Shown: positions 32,833-41,990 of the stretch, in pieces
How the letters are laid out: every line of letters begins with the position of its first letter
Position numbering within the stretch: the first letter of the stretch is position 1
Source of the DNA: Chitinophagaceae bacterium
GTDB taxonomy: Bacteria; Bacteroidota; Bacteroidia; Chitinophagales; Chitinophagaceae
Direction: 5' to 3'
NCBI GenBank assembly: GCA_025360525.1
Contig: JANYCA010000011.1
Coordinates: 1 to 44,836, forward strand
DNA length: 44,836 nt
The notes under the pieces: model-generated
Databases searched by the model: none
The model's input: only the letters and a program-made list of their open reading frames with translations
Told to the model about the DNA's origin: nothing
Position numbers and translations under genes: made by a program

Positions 32833-33801
32833 TCACTTAGTGCCATAAGTTACTACCCCATCAGAACGCTCGTTGGTAGTAAAATGTTTGCCAATATCAA
32901 AGCCAGCAAAATCCGGTTTCAAAAAATGAGAGGTGACCTCAAGTTTATTGTCCTTTCTTGTTACAGAGAGATAATGAAACATGGGTTTGTAATCAGCGGC
33001 TTCATCCGGGATAGCTGTTGAAGATGAATTCAGCGGCTGATGAATACCACCGCCACCGCCAATTACCAAAAAATCTTTTCCCTGCATATAGAAATGCTCA
33101 AAAGCATGGGCATGGCCCGAAATAAACAGCCGGGCTTTTTTGGATTGAATATACCCCGGAACAAAGCTATTTTGCACATTTTGTGAGCACTTAACTATTT
33201 TGCTGTTTGAATAAGGAGAATGATGACAGGCAACAATTACCGCTTTTATAGAATCAGTCAGATCGAGGCTTTTCAGTGTTGCATCGTACCATGTTTGCTG
33301 CTTTTCTTTTTCTTCGATCAAAAGTGCATTAAAATTAGAATTTAATAACACCACCGCAACAGAATCTGCTACTGAAACATATCCGGTATTAACGTTCATC
33401 GGGAATCGTTTATTAAAATTTGCTTCACCTTTTGCCCTGTTAAACATCACTTCATGATTGCCTAATACTGCACACGCAGTGCTGCCTTGTTTACGAAAGC
33501 TAGTCAAAAACTTATCAACTTTTTTCCATTGACGATTGCTTGCACCCAACGCAACCAGATCACCCAACATATATAAATAACCGGGGTTTGCTTGTAAGAT
33601 TTCGTTGAACTCAAGTGAGGTGGCCCTCGTATTTTGGTTAGGCTTCAATACGAGTTTTTCTACCATCATGGGCTTCTGTGTATCACTAACAAAAATGATA
33701 TTTTTGTTAGATGCAGACGCTAACTTATCTACATTTGTTTGGGCATTTGTAATATGTGCTGTAAAAAACAACAGACTAAAAAAGGATAGGCGTTTTTTCA
33801 T
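32833..33801 (-). CDS. exported calcineurin-like metallophosphoesterase
   Basis: The 322 residues start with a signal peptide (about 1-20, ending TNAQT). Metal-binding motifs of the calcineurin superfamily appear in order: FVSDTQKP (Asp, near 39), MLGDLVALG (near 78-86), VLGNHEVMF (Asn-His-Glu, near 118), CHHSPYS (near 192) and SGHAHAFEHF (near 228). The first motif has SDTQ instead of the usual D-x-H, the variant with Gln seen in several phosphodiesterase groups. Substrate may be a phosphomonoester or diester in the periplasm. It converges with the acyltransferase gene, leaving 27 bp between stops. Confidence 0.87.
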   Translation of the reverse strand: MKKRLSFFSLLFFTAHITNAQTNVDKLASASNKNIIFVSDTQKPMMVEKLVLKPNQNTRATSLEFNEILQANPGYLYMLGDLVALGASNRQWKKVDKFLTSFRKQGSTACAVLGNHEVMFNRAKGEANFNKRFPMNVNTGYVSVADSVAVVLLNSNFNALLIEEKEKQQTWYDATLKSLDLTDSIKAVIVACHHSPYSNSKIVKCSQNVQNSFVPGYIQSKKARLFISGHAHAFEHFYMQGKDFLVIGGGGGIHQPLNSSSTAIPDEAADYKPMFHYLSVTRKDNKLEVTSHFLKPDFAGFDIGKHFTTNERSDGVVTYGTK

Positions 33802-33941
33802 TTGGCTATAAGTTTGAACGGAATTATTTACACTGTTGGATATGTTGTAAAACTTCTTATTAAAATGTGAATTTATAAAGTCCGATTAATACTCGTTGGA
33901 ATTAAGTTAAGGTTATTCCTTGCCAATAAATTTCAATGTCA

Positions 33942-34580
33942 TTACTTTCCCTTTCTTCCATCCCATTGAAAGAATTTCCATATCACTCTTGCCTCGGCGC
34001 TTACCACATCATCCTTTGTCTGAAAGGCATTCATCCATTTACCCTCTACTGCTATGGCGGTAGTTTTCGACAAAGGAATTTTGTATGCTAGCGCAACACT
34101 CGTGCCTAAGCTATTTAACTTAGAATTTACTTTTCCCTCATAATCCAATTTACTGCTTAATAAGTAGGTACCTATGCCCGCAAAAATCTCCAGCCTTTTT
34201 ACGATACTCATAGACCATACCACCATAATTGGGATGGCGCTTATGCTCACCTTACCCTTTTTATTTCCATTTACCAACTTATAGGAATAGAAGTTGCAAA
34301 AGCCCGATTCAACCCCTAGCCGGAGGCGGTATTGTGGTTGCCAAAGTACCCGTATAGTTGCTGCAGGACCACTTCTTACAATATCTTTCTCCACACCAGT
34401 TCCCTTAAAATTGAGTGGTGATATATAATTGGAGTAGCCTCCTCCAAGGTATAATACAAGGGAGTGTTTTCTCGCAATTCCCGGCGGACTGGGTTTGTCA
34501 GAAACCTGTGCCGACAAGTTGTTGCAGGCTAACAATAAAATAGCCACACATGCAGAAAATATAGTTTTGTTAATGTACAT
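33942..34580 (-). CDS. predicted outer-membrane beta-barrel protein, unknown family
   Basis: This 212-residue protein has a signal peptide (about 1-25, ending NLSAQ) and then alternating amphipathic strands with aromatic girdles (HSLVLYLGGGYSNYISP; RLRLGVESGFCNFYSYK; LEIFAGIGTYLLSSKLDYEG; TAIAVEGKWMNAF), as in small outer-membrane barrels of the OmpW/OmpA-like type. The C-terminus ends in a basic tail rather than the usual terminal aromatic. I recognise no named family. It overlaps the end of the GDPD lipoprotein gene frame by 11 bp and is the last gene of a three-gene minus-strand operon, so it likely works with that enzyme. Confidence 0.7.
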   Translation of the reverse strand: MYINKTIFSACVAILLLACNNLSAQVSDKPSPPGIARKHSLVLYLGGGYSNYISPLNFKGTGVEKDIVRSGPAATIRVLWQPQYRLRLGVESGFCNFYSYKLVNGNKKGKVSISAIPIMVVWSMSIVKRLEIFAGIGTYLLSSKLDYEGKVNSKLNSLGTSVALAYKIPLSKTTAIAVEGKWMNAFQTKDDVVSAEARVIWKFFQWDGRKGK

Positions 34581-35844
34581 AATAGTTATACGCTACGCAT
34601 GAGGGGAAGTTGGTTAATATGCCGTCAAATTGTCCTTCTTTAATAAAATTGGTAATAAACTCCGGCACATCAACTGTCCATACAAATACTTGTTTTCCTC
34701 GTTGGTGAACCAGGGCCACATTGTCATTTTGGGTACCTTGTGTAAAACGGGGCGCCCATATTATTGCTTTGGATTTTTCTAAATCATCCAGGCTAAGTTC
34801 GCAAAGTGCAGGGGTTGATGTGTAATCGGGCAATGCTAAAAATTGTTGTAGTTGTATGTCGCCGGGAAGCCCTATCACAATTTGCAGTGTTCTGCCTGCA
34901 GCTGCTGCTTTTTGTAAATATTCTTTTTGTATAGCACGAACAATAGCAAGTGATCCCACATATTTAGTATCCAGCCATACAAAGGTTAACCCGGTTTTGT
35001 ACACCACTGTTTCCAATGCATCTTTAAGGGTAGGAATTTTTTCACCATGTATTAATCTTACAAAGGTTGATATTTGCTCATAAGTATAATTTTCAACCGG
35101 GCCTATCAGGCCGCTTTTTTGTGTTGTTCGCAAGTTAATTGTGTTGTCATGGTACAAAATAGGAACACCATCTTTACTAAGTCTTACATCAATTTCAATA
35201 CCGGTAGATCCAAACTCCGGCGTTTTTAAAATCATCTCTACCGAATTTTCTGATACAGACAACAGATCTGAAGTACGGCCGCCAGAACGATGCGCTAATA
35301 TTTGGAATGGAGATGGGTTCTTATTTAATTTACGTGTGTATTTAAAAGTTATGGGAATTACCGGTTCCTGCTGTTCGTTACCATACAAACCATCAATGGT
35401 AACACTGCCCAGCGTAACAACTGGATTGGGAGCAAGCAAAATAGTGGCACCATTTTCTGGAGTGATGGTTAACCTGATTATACCTGTTTTAGTACTTACC
35501 ATTTTGCGCCAATAACCGTTTATTAATATAGCCCCGTTTAACCTTTTACCTTGCCCGATAAAATAGGCAATGTCTTTACCAAAAAAACCTGAAACATGAA
35601 ATACCGTATCTGCATTCTTTATTATATAGCTCCATTTAATTGCAGAAAGTTCACCAAAAAAATCGCTGCCATTGGATAAAGTGTACACAGCTTCCATTGC
35701 ACTACGTGAAGCAAATGTCAATGGCAAAGCCCCGGGGGTGTCAAATAAATTCCATCCCGAAACATCAGGCATTTTAACCTTGTATTCATTTTTACAACCA
35801 GCTGCTGCCATGGATAAGAGCACAATCCAAATCCCTTTTTTCAT
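34570..35844 (-). CDS. glycerophosphodiester phosphodiesterase lipoprotein with long N-terminal extension
   Basis: Start ATG 35844 (an ATG two codons upstream is also possible) gives 424 residues. A lipobox AAAGC (Cys17) anchors it. Residues 20 to about 180 are an extension of unknown fold. The C-terminal GDPD TIM barrel (about 183-420) has the family motifs: LAHRSGG and SENSVEMI (first catalytic His plus metal Glu), GIEIDVRLSKDG (Glu and Asp), and YHDNTI (second His). It should release an alcohol from glycerophosphodiesters such as glycerophosphoethanolamine, yielding glycerol-3-phosphate. The protein is flanked by barrel genes 36 bp upstream and overlapping downstream, which suggests lipid or phosphate scavenging at the outer membrane. 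Confidence 0.85.
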   Translation of the reverse strand: MKKGIWIVLLSMAAAGCKNEYKVKMPDVSGWNLFDTPGALPLTFASRSAMEAVYTLSNGSDFFGELSAIKWSYIIKNADTVFHVSGFFGKDIAYFIGQGKRLNGAILINGYWRKMVSTKTGIIRLTITPENGATILLAPNPVVTLGSVTIDGLYGNEQQEPVIPITFKYTRKLNKNPSPFQILAHRSGGRTSDLLSVSENSVEMILKTPEFGSTGIEIDVRLSKDGVPILYHDNTINLRTTQKSGLIGPVENYTYEQISTFVRLIHGEKIPTLKDALETVVYKTGLTFVWLDTKYVGSLAIVRAIQKEYLQKAAAAGRTLQIVIGLPGDIQLQQFLALPDYTSTPALCELSLDDLEKSKAIIWAPRFTQGTQNDNVALVHQRGKQVFVWTVDVPEFITNFIKEGQFDGILTNFPSCVAYNYYVH

Positions 35845-35880
35845 ACGCATAATTATTTATTCACCAATCATCCCATGTCG

Positions 35881-36600
35881 TTACAAAATAAATCCAACTG
35901 TAATCTGCGGGTAAAAAATCTTGCGGTCAGTTTTATAAAACAAGGCCCATGTTTGCCAATAAAAATAATTGTTAATGGCAGAAAGGGCCAGTGTTAAATG
36001 TTTCTTGTTGTAAAACGGCTGTTCAAGCGCAATGGTAAATGTTTCTCCGTTGTAATAGCTCTTATTTGAAGAGAATTTGCTTTCACCATTTTCGGATTTG
36101 TAAGATAAATTAACAGAAGCCTGTGCCTTAAAAGTTATCAGCAGGTTTTTGTTTGTTTTATAACCAACACTCATATTGGGATAATTAAGCCAGCCCGATG
36201 CTTTGCTGTCAAACCCCCCAACTTTTAAATACCCAAACCAAAAGCCTATATCATTTCCTAAGTTAAAGTAAACATTTCTTCCCAATGGCATTCCCCAGCG
36301 AATACCAGCAGACAAATGATTTTGCACAACCTGAAACATCAGTCTTCCATCAATACTGAAATGGTCATTAATCCGCCGCATTACATGGTAGTCGCCGCAG
36401 GGAACTCTTATTCTCACTTCTTCAGTTATGTCTTCCGGTGTGGTAAAAAAAGTGAAGCCAATAGAGGAGCGCCATTTTTCAGCATACATAGGATAAGGAA
36501 ATAAAATTGCTGCATGCTTGGCTTTAAAGCTGCTGTCCTGAGCTCGGGCTGCTGCTGAAGAAAGCAGCAAAATCATACACAATAGATTTCTAACTGTCAT
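35881..36600 (-). CDS. predicted outer-membrane beta-barrel protein, unknown family
   Basis: The 239 residues begin with a signal peptide (about 1-21, ending AARAQD). The rest has the aromatic alternating strands of a barrel (WRSSIGFTFFTTPED; NVYFNLGNDIGFWFGYL; LLITFKAQASVNLSYK; YFYWQTWALFYKTDRK), ending in YPQITVGFIL. I do not recognise a family. Two cysteines are nearly absent, one exception being VPCGDYHVM near residue 67. It is first in an operon with the GDPD lipoprotein and a second barrel (33942). The 484-bp gap on its 5' side (36601-37084) also serves the acyl-CoA carboxylase genes; it is AT rich and no other gene in it is convincing. Confidence 0.68.
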   Translation of the reverse strand: MTVRNLLCMILLLSSAAARAQDSSFKAKHAAILFPYPMYAEKWRSSIGFTFFTTPEDITEEVRIRVPCGDYHVMRRINDHFSIDGRLMFQVVQNHLSAGIRWGMPLGRNVYFNLGNDIGFWFGYLKVGGFDSKASGWLNYPNMSVGYKTNKNLLITFKAQASVNLSYKSENGESKFSSNKSYYNGETFTIALEQPFYNKKHLTLALSAINNYFYWQTWALFYKTDRKIFYPQITVGFIL

Positions 36601-37084
36601 ATGTTTATGTTTCCAAATCGGAATTAAATACTTTTATAGAAACGAGTGAAAAAAGAAACAATAATAGTTTGGCTTTTATGTTTTTCTAGAATAATCATTA
36701 TAAAAATAATTATTTATTTTCAGATAAAGTGCTCGATAATAAAATAAAAAATACTGCCTGCCTTATTACATTAATTAGAAAAAAAACTATCGTTCACCAT
36801 TTTACATAAAAGTCAATTGCATGGTAATACATGCATACAACGATGTTCTTTACCGGGTTTTTAGCAATAAAATCATTTTTGTAAAAACCAGGGTTTCTTT
36901 TTGTGAAATCCTGAAATGGCCGATGGCACTAGTTTTAAGGTTGCACTTTTGTCCTCTTTTTAATTTCCCTGCATACAATCCTGCGTATACGATGCCTGCA
37001 AAAAATAACCAAAACATATAAACGTGAAAAAGTATTATTCAATAGTTGGATTCAATTATCTTACATAAAAAAATACGTTGTTAT

Positions 37085-37576
37085 ATGCCTGCCAATAACG
37101 CCACCTATAAAGTAAAGGCAAACGATTTTGTCTTTACGTTTACAGCCAATGAAATCAATGCAATTGATTTCATTCAAAAATCTCCCAATCAATTTCATTT
37201 AATTAAAAATTACCAATCGGTAAATGCCCAACTGCTAGAGACAGATACAAGTGGGAAAAAAGTAAGCATTGAAGTGGATGGCGAAACCTTTGCAATTGAA
37301 ATTAATGATGAGCTGGACCAGATGCTGGAAACGATGGGTTTTGGCATTGCAGTTGTCAAACAAATTAAAGAAATAAAGGCTCCGATGCCTGGGCTCGTAC
37401 TTGAGATTGCTGTAACCGATGGGCAGGAAGTAAATGAAGGGGATAAAATGCTGATTCTGGAAGCTATGAAAATGGAGAACAGCATATTAATCCACACCAA
37501 TGCCACCATTAAAAAAGTGATTGTTACCAAAGGTCAGGCGGTAGAAAAAGGCCAGGTGCTGATTGAACTGGAATAA
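37085..37576 (+). CDS. biotin carboxyl carrier subunit of an acyl-CoA carboxylase
   Basis: The 163-residue protein carries a C-terminal biotinyl domain (about 97-163). The biotin attachment site is Lys129 in EAMKMEN, and KAPMPGLVLEI is at the domain start. The N-terminal 90 residues are a family-specific extension. The ATG at 37085 (MPANNATYK) is used; a longer frame from a TTG at 37046 adds residues with no support. The carrier shuttles CO2 between the biotin carboxylase and the carboxyltransferase encoded directly downstream (49-bp gap). It is a separate protein, not fused, as is common in Bacteroidota propionyl-CoA carboxylases. Confidence 0.93.
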   Translation: MPANNATYKVKANDFVFTFTANEINAIDFIQKSPNQFHLIKNYQSVNAQLLETDTSGKKVSIEVDGETFAIEINDELDQMLETMGFGIAVVKQIKEIKAPMPGLVLEIAVTDGQEVNEGDKMLILEAMKMENSILIHTNATIKKVIVTKGQAVEKGQVLIELE

Positions 37577-37625
37577 TCCTGCAACAATTAATATCAAACT
37601 TTTTTATTAAAACTATTATCATCTA

Positions 37626-39101
37626 ATGAAAAAAATATTAGTTGCCAACAGGGGAGAAATTGCATTAAGAATTATGCGGACTATTCGCAAGATGGGCATT
37701 CAATCAGTAGCTGTTTATTCCGAGGCAGACCGGCATTCGCCGCATGTATTATTTGCAGATGAAGCCGTTTATCTGGGTGCGCCCCCATCCAGTCAATCTT
37801 ATTTGAACGGCGATAAAATAATTAAATTTTGTAAAGAGCTGGGTGTAGATGGAATTCATCCCGGCTATGGTTTTTTAAGTGAGAATGCAGATTTTGCCCA
37901 AAAGGTGGAAGATGCCGGCATCATTTTTATTGGTCCCGGCCCAGAGGCCATGAGGGTGATGGGATCGAAGCTGGCAGCAAAGGAATGTGTAAAAAAGTAC
38001 AACATACCGATGGTGCCTGGTATTGATAAGGCAATTGAGGATATCCCCTACGCTAAAAAAGTGGCCACCGAAATTGGTTACCCTATTTTGATAAAAGCCT
38101 CAGCCGGCGGCGGTGGAAAGGGTATGCGTATAGTAGAAAAAGAAGCGGACTTTGAGGAGCAAATGACCAGGGCCATCAGCGAAGCAAAGTCTGCATTTGG
38201 CGATGGCGCTGTATTCCTGGAAAAATATGTAAACTCACCCCGCCATATTGAAGTACAGATAGTGGCCGATAAATTCGGCAACGTCATTCATGGTTTTGAA
38301 CGAGAGTGCAGCATACAACGACGGCACCAGAAAGTAGTGGAAGAAACCCCATCGGCAATCATCACCCCGCAATTGAGACAACAGATTGGTGACGCTGCTG
38401 TGATGGTTGCAAAAGCATGCGGCTACGTTAGTACCGGAACGGTTGAGTTTTTGATGGATGATACCATGAATTTTTATTTCCTGGAAATGAATACCCGCCT
38501 GCAGGTAGAACATCCGGTATCTGAAATGATTACCGGCCTGGACCTTGTAGAACAACAGATAAAAATAGCCCGTGGCGAAAAGCTGAGCTTTACCCAGGAT
38601 GACATTGTTTTAAATGGTCATGCCATTGAACTAAGGGTATATGCAGAAGATCCACTCAACAACTTTTTACCGTCTATTGGCACCCTTACCAAATATGTAA
38701 AACCAACAGGCGAAGGCATTAGGGTAGATGATGGCTACGAAGAGGGAATGACCATACCCATTTATTATGATCCGCTGATAGCAAAGCTGGTGGTGCATGG
38801 CAAAACAAGAACGGAAGCCATACAGATGATGATTCAGGCCATCAAGGATTTTAAAATTGAAGGGGTTGCCACTACCTTGCCCTTCGGCACTTTTGTTTTT
38901 GAGCACGAGGCTTTTTTCTCGGGGCATTTTGATACGCATTTTGTAAAAAACTATTACACACCGGAAAATTTAAAAGCAAAGCAACAGGCCAATGCGGAAA
39001 TAGCTGCTGCTGTTGCATTAAAATACTGGCTTTCAAAAAGAGGGATTGTAAAACCGGTAGACAATAAATCTACCAGCTGGAAACGCAGGCTGGCTAAATA
39101 G
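37626..39101 (+). CDS. biotin carboxylase subunit
   Basis: This 491-residue ATP-grasp enzyme starts [20 protein letters not shown], has the glycine-rich ATP loop [13 protein letters not shown] (about 158-170), HIEVQIVAD and [16 protein letters not shown] near 205-240, and [25 protein letters not shown] near 288-312, all diagnostic of biotin carboxylase. It carboxylates the biotin on the preceding carrier protein with ATP and bicarbonate. It is about 40 residues longer than E. coli AccC, through a C-terminal tail with Lys and Arg, which is usual for the propionyl-CoA carboxylase type. It is the middle gene of a three-gene operon. Confidence 0.95.
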   Translation: MKKILVANRGEIALRIMRTIRKMGIQSVAVYSEADRHSPHVLFADEAVYLGAPPSSQSYLNGDKIIKFCKELGVDGIHPGYGFLSENADFAQKVEDAGIIFIGPGPEAMRVMGSKLAAKECVKKYNIPMVPGIDKAIEDIPYAKKVATEIGYPILIKASAGGGGKGMRIVEKEADFEEQMTRAISEAKSAFGDGAVFLEKYVNSPRHIEVQIVADKFGNVIHGFERECSIQRRHQKVVEETPSAIITPQLRQQIGDAAVMVAKACGYVSTGTVEFLMDDTMNFYFLEMNTRLQVEHPVSEMITGLDLVEQQIKIARGEKLSFTQDDIVLNGHAIELRVYAEDPLNNFLPSIGTLTKYVKPTGEGIRVDDGYEEGMTIPIYYDPLIAKLVVHGKTRTEAIQMMIQAIKDFKIEGVATTLPFGTFVFEHEAFFSGHFDTHFVKNYYTPENLKAKQQANAEIAAAVALKYWLSKRGIVKPVDNKSTSWKRRLAK

Positions 39102-39132
39102 ATTTCTATTCAACATAAATAAATGCTTTGCA

Positions 39133-40674
39133 ATGAAATCTAAAGTTGAGATACTAAGAGAGAAGATTGAAGAAGGTAAACTCGGTGGCGGAGTAAAACG
39201 AATAGAAACGCAGCATCAAAAAGGAAAACTAACTGCAAGGGAACGCATTAGTTTGTTGATGGATGATGGGTCATTTGAAGAAATTGGCGGATTGGTAATT
39301 CACCGGACGAAAGATTTTGGAATGGAAGACCAGCAATATTACGGGGATGGCGTTATAACCGGCTACGGTACCGTTAACGGAAAACTGCTGTATGTATTTG
39401 CTCAGGACTTTACAGTTTTTGGGGGTGCCTTATCGGAAACTCATGCAGAAAAAATTTGTGCCATTATGGATCTTGCCATGAAGATAGGAGTGCCCATAAT
39501 TGGCTTAAATGATTCCGGCGGTGCAAGGATACAGGAAGGTGTGCGGTCGTTGGGTGGTTATGCGGATATCTTTTATAGGAACGTACAGGCATCCGGGGTA
39601 ATTCCACAAATATCTGCCATCATGGGACCATGTGCCGGTGGAGCTGTTTACTCACCTGCCATGACGGATTTTACCATCATGGTAGAGAACACGAGTTACA
39701 TGTTTGTTACCGGTCCCAATGTGGTAAAAACGGTAACCAACGAAGAGGTAACCTCCGAAGCATTGGGTGGCGCATCTACTCATTCCACCAAGTCGGGCGT
39801 AACACATTTAACAGCGCCCAATGATAAGGACTGTATTGAACAGGTAAAAAAATTACTCAGCTACATGCCGCAAAACTGCGAAGATGTGGTTGCTAAATTA
39901 CCTTACACATTGGGCGATGAAACAAGGGAAGTATTGGAAACCATTGTTCCGGAAAGTGCTCATCAACCCTACGATATCCGAACGGTAATTGCAGGCATTT
40001 GTGATACTGAATCTTTCTTTGAAATACATAAAGATTTTGCAGAAAACATTGTAGTTGGTTTTGCCAGAATAGCCGGAAGAAGCATCGGTATTGTTGCCAA
40101 TCAGCCCATGTGTCTTGCGGGAGTGCTGGATATTGATAGTTCTAGAAAAGGAGCAAGATTTACCCGAACCTGCGATTGTTTTAATATTCCTTTATTGGTG
40201 CTGGTAGATGTGCCTGGTTTTTTGCCGGGTACCGACCAGGAGTGGAACGGCATTATTACCAACGGTGCCAAACTGTTGTATGCATTGAGCGAAGCCACGG
40301 TGCCCCGTGTAACCGTTATTACCCGAAAGGCTTACGGTGGTGCTTATGATGTGATGAACTCCAAGCATATTGGCGCAGATATGAACTATGCCTGGCCTAC
40401 TGCAGAAATTGCTGTAATGGGTGCAAAGGGCGCCAGTGAAATTATTTTTAAAAAAGAGATTATGGAGGCAGCAGACCCAGTACAGAAATTATTAGAGAAA
40501 GAGCAAGAGTATGCATTAAAATTTGCAACTCCTTATCTTGCTGCGGAACGTGGTTTTATAGATGAAGTGATTGAACCAAAAGATACAAGACGCAAACTCA
40601 TCAAGGCCTTTGCCATGCTGGAAAATAAAGTGGCAAAACGCCCAAGAAAGAAGCATGGAAATATACCGCTGTAG
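39133..40674 (+). CDS. acyl-CoA carboxylase carboxyltransferase subunit (propionyl-CoA type)
   Basis: The 513 residues show the fused N- and C-terminal carboxyltransferase halves of the PccB/AccD5 family. Visible motifs are [40 protein letters not shown], the N-half oxyanion-hole segment [16 protein letters not shown], and the C-half [27 protein letters not shown] and [13 protein letters not shown]. It moves CO2 from carboxybiotin to an acyl-CoA. With the carrier and carboxylase before it, this is a complete enzyme, most likely propionyl-CoA carboxylase that makes methylmalonyl-CoA; acetyl-CoA as substrate is not excluded. A conserved [15 protein letters not shown] tail ends the protein. Confidence 0.94.
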   Translation: MKSKVEILREKIEEGKLGGGVKRIETQHQKGKLTARERISLLMDDGSFEEIGGLVIHRTKDFGMEDQQYYGDGVITGYGTVNGKLLYVFAQDFTVFGGALSETHAEKICAIMDLAMKIGVPIIGLNDSGGARIQEGVRSLGGYADIFYRNVQASGVIPQISAIMGPCAGGAVYSPAMTDFTIMVENTSYMFVTGPNVVKTVTNEEVTSEALGGASTHSTKSGVTHLTAPNDKDCIEQVKKLLSYMPQNCEDVVAKLPYTLGDETREVLETIVPESAHQPYDIRTVIAGICDTESFFEIHKDFAENIVVGFARIAGRSIGIVANQPMCLAGVLDIDSSRKGARFTRTCDCFNIPLLVLVDVPGFLPGTDQEWNGIITNGAKLLYALSEATVPRVTVITRKAYGGAYDVMNSKHIGADMNYAWPTAEIAVMGAKGASEIIFKKEIMEAADPVQKLLEKEQEYALKFATPYLAAERGFIDEVIEPKDTRRKLIKAFAMLENKVAKRPRKKHGNIPL

Positions 40675-40882
40675 TTTCTTTCCCGTAATTACAAACAAGA
40701 AACACGAGCCAGGCGAAAGGCCGGTGCAAAAAAGTAATTAACGGTGATTTGATAGACAAAACGATTCAGAAAAAACAAAACAGGCACATTAAGTTACTCA
40801 GGCAACGCCTTAAACATTTACTGCTATTTGTAAGGGTTATTAGATGCTGCACCAGAAAAACTCGAATTTAAGGCTAACCGGA

Positions 40883-41155
40883 TTAGTCAATATCTTCGTA
40901 AAATTTTTCCTCAAAAGTATATTTGGATGCAATGCCGTATTTTAAAATGCGATAGGCCATCCAAATAACGGCTATCGGCGAAATGGAAAACAATAACATA
41001 ATCAACCAATCGCCTGTCTCAAAAAAAGGAAGGGCGTTATATACAACTGCAAATATTGTAACAGCAATTATCGGAAACTGAATGTTTTTCATTAATGGGT
41101 CATTTGAGTATGTGAACAATTGACCACTAAAAAAAGTTCGTATTATTTCTATCAT
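40883..41155 (-). CDS. small two-helix membrane protein, unknown
   Basis: The 90 residues contain two hydrophobic helices (FPIIAVTIFAVVYNALPFF and WLIMLLFSISPIAVIWMAY) and a charged tail (KYTFEEKFYEDID). I place the start at ATG 41155 (MIEIIRTFFSG); an upstream ATG at 41230 would overlap the next gene by 47 bp and has no support. No family is recognised. It follows the DUF2490 gene closely on the same strand (28 bp), so co-transcription is likely. The 208-bp region on its 3' side, converging with the carboxyltransferase gene, holds nothing recognisable. Confidence 0.6.
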   Translation of the reverse strand: MIEIIRTFFSGQLFTYSNDPLMKNIQFPIIAVTIFAVVYNALPFFETGDWLIMLLFSISPIAVIWMAYRILKYGIASKYTFEEKFYEDID

Positions 41156-41183
41156 TTTCCACAGGTAGAAAAAAAACAAATGT

Positions 41184-41969
41184 TTACTCCTGCCCATCCA
41201 GCACTTTATGATGCAGGTTTTTATCAGCATGTTTATTTTTTACAGTGTAGTAAAAAAATAACCTGGCTGTGTTGCTTTGCATGTAATTGATTCCGTTGCT
41301 TTTTTGCTGAAACACCCGCATGTAGCCGACATCAAAAGACAGGCTGTTCGTTATTTTTTGTTTGATGCCGATAAAAATCCTGTTTTGATCAAATGTATTA
41401 TACACAACATCGTTACCAAATTGTACCAGCAATTCATCTGCTAAAACCAATTGTGGCAGGTTGGGACTTTTAAAAACCTGCAAGTTTGTGCTCAACAGGT
41501 ATCGTACCCTGTTGCTAAACTTTTTGTTGCCGGTTTTTTTATCATTTACAATAATATCCTGCCAACGTTGTTCATTTCTCAATCGTTGCAAAACATTCAC
41601 TTTACTTTTGTAGGCGGATTTATAAACTACTTGTTGAAAAAGCCGGGTTTCATCTGATTTTGTAGACCAGCCATCGGTGGTAGAGGAGGAGAGCAGGTTG
41701 CCGTATCCTGCAGCTACAGACAGGTTTTTATCCAATTGAAAGCCAACCCCAATCCGAGCAAAATAAAATGAATTGAATTGAAAGAAGCCATTCTCCCGCA
41801 GGTGAGCATCTGCCATTATAAACCATCCTTTATTAAGAAAAAAGATGCTGTTAATGCTTACCCAGGTATGGGTAACATGCTCAATTTTTTTTTGTAAAAC
41901 CTGGCTAAATGCACTTACAAAACAACATTGTATAAATGTAAGCAGCAGTATCTTAACAGAGGTTTTCAT
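41184..41969 (-). CDS. DUF2490 domain-containing outer-membrane protein
   Basis: The 261 residues start with a signal peptide (about 1-22, ending SAFSQ). The remainder fits DUF2490, an outer-membrane barrel family of Bacteroidota: THTWVSINSIFFLNKGWFIMADAHLRENGFFQFNSF and IGVGFQLDKNLSVAAGYG, then RLRNEQRWQ and FSNRVRYLLSTNLQVF, then ISFDVGYMRVFQQ-like strands and a final NTARLFFYYTV. The RxRNEQRW/RYLL strands are typical. Function is not known. It is between the AspT-like transporter gene (21 bp upstream) and the small membrane protein. Confidence 0.82.
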   Translation of the reverse strand: MKTSVKILLLTFIQCCFVSAFSQVLQKKIEHVTHTWVSINSIFFLNKGWFIMADAHLRENGFFQFNSFYFARIGVGFQLDKNLSVAAGYGNLLSSSTTDGWSTKSDETRLFQQVVYKSAYKSKVNVLQRLRNEQRWQDIIVNDKKTGNKKFSNRVRYLLSTNLQVFKSPNLPQLVLADELLVQFGNDVVYNTFDQNRIFIGIKQKITNSLSFDVGYMRVFQQKSNGINYMQSNTARLFFYYTVKNKHADKNLHHKVLDGQE

Positions 41970-41990
41970 TTAGAAAGTTTATTGATGTAA

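Noticed and set aside
36821..37021. 66-codon plus-strand open frame upstream of the biotin carrier gene
   Set aside because: The composition is that of translated AT-rich spacer, there is no recognisable domain, and the frame has no supported start or neighbour; it lies in the promoter region of the carboxylase operon.
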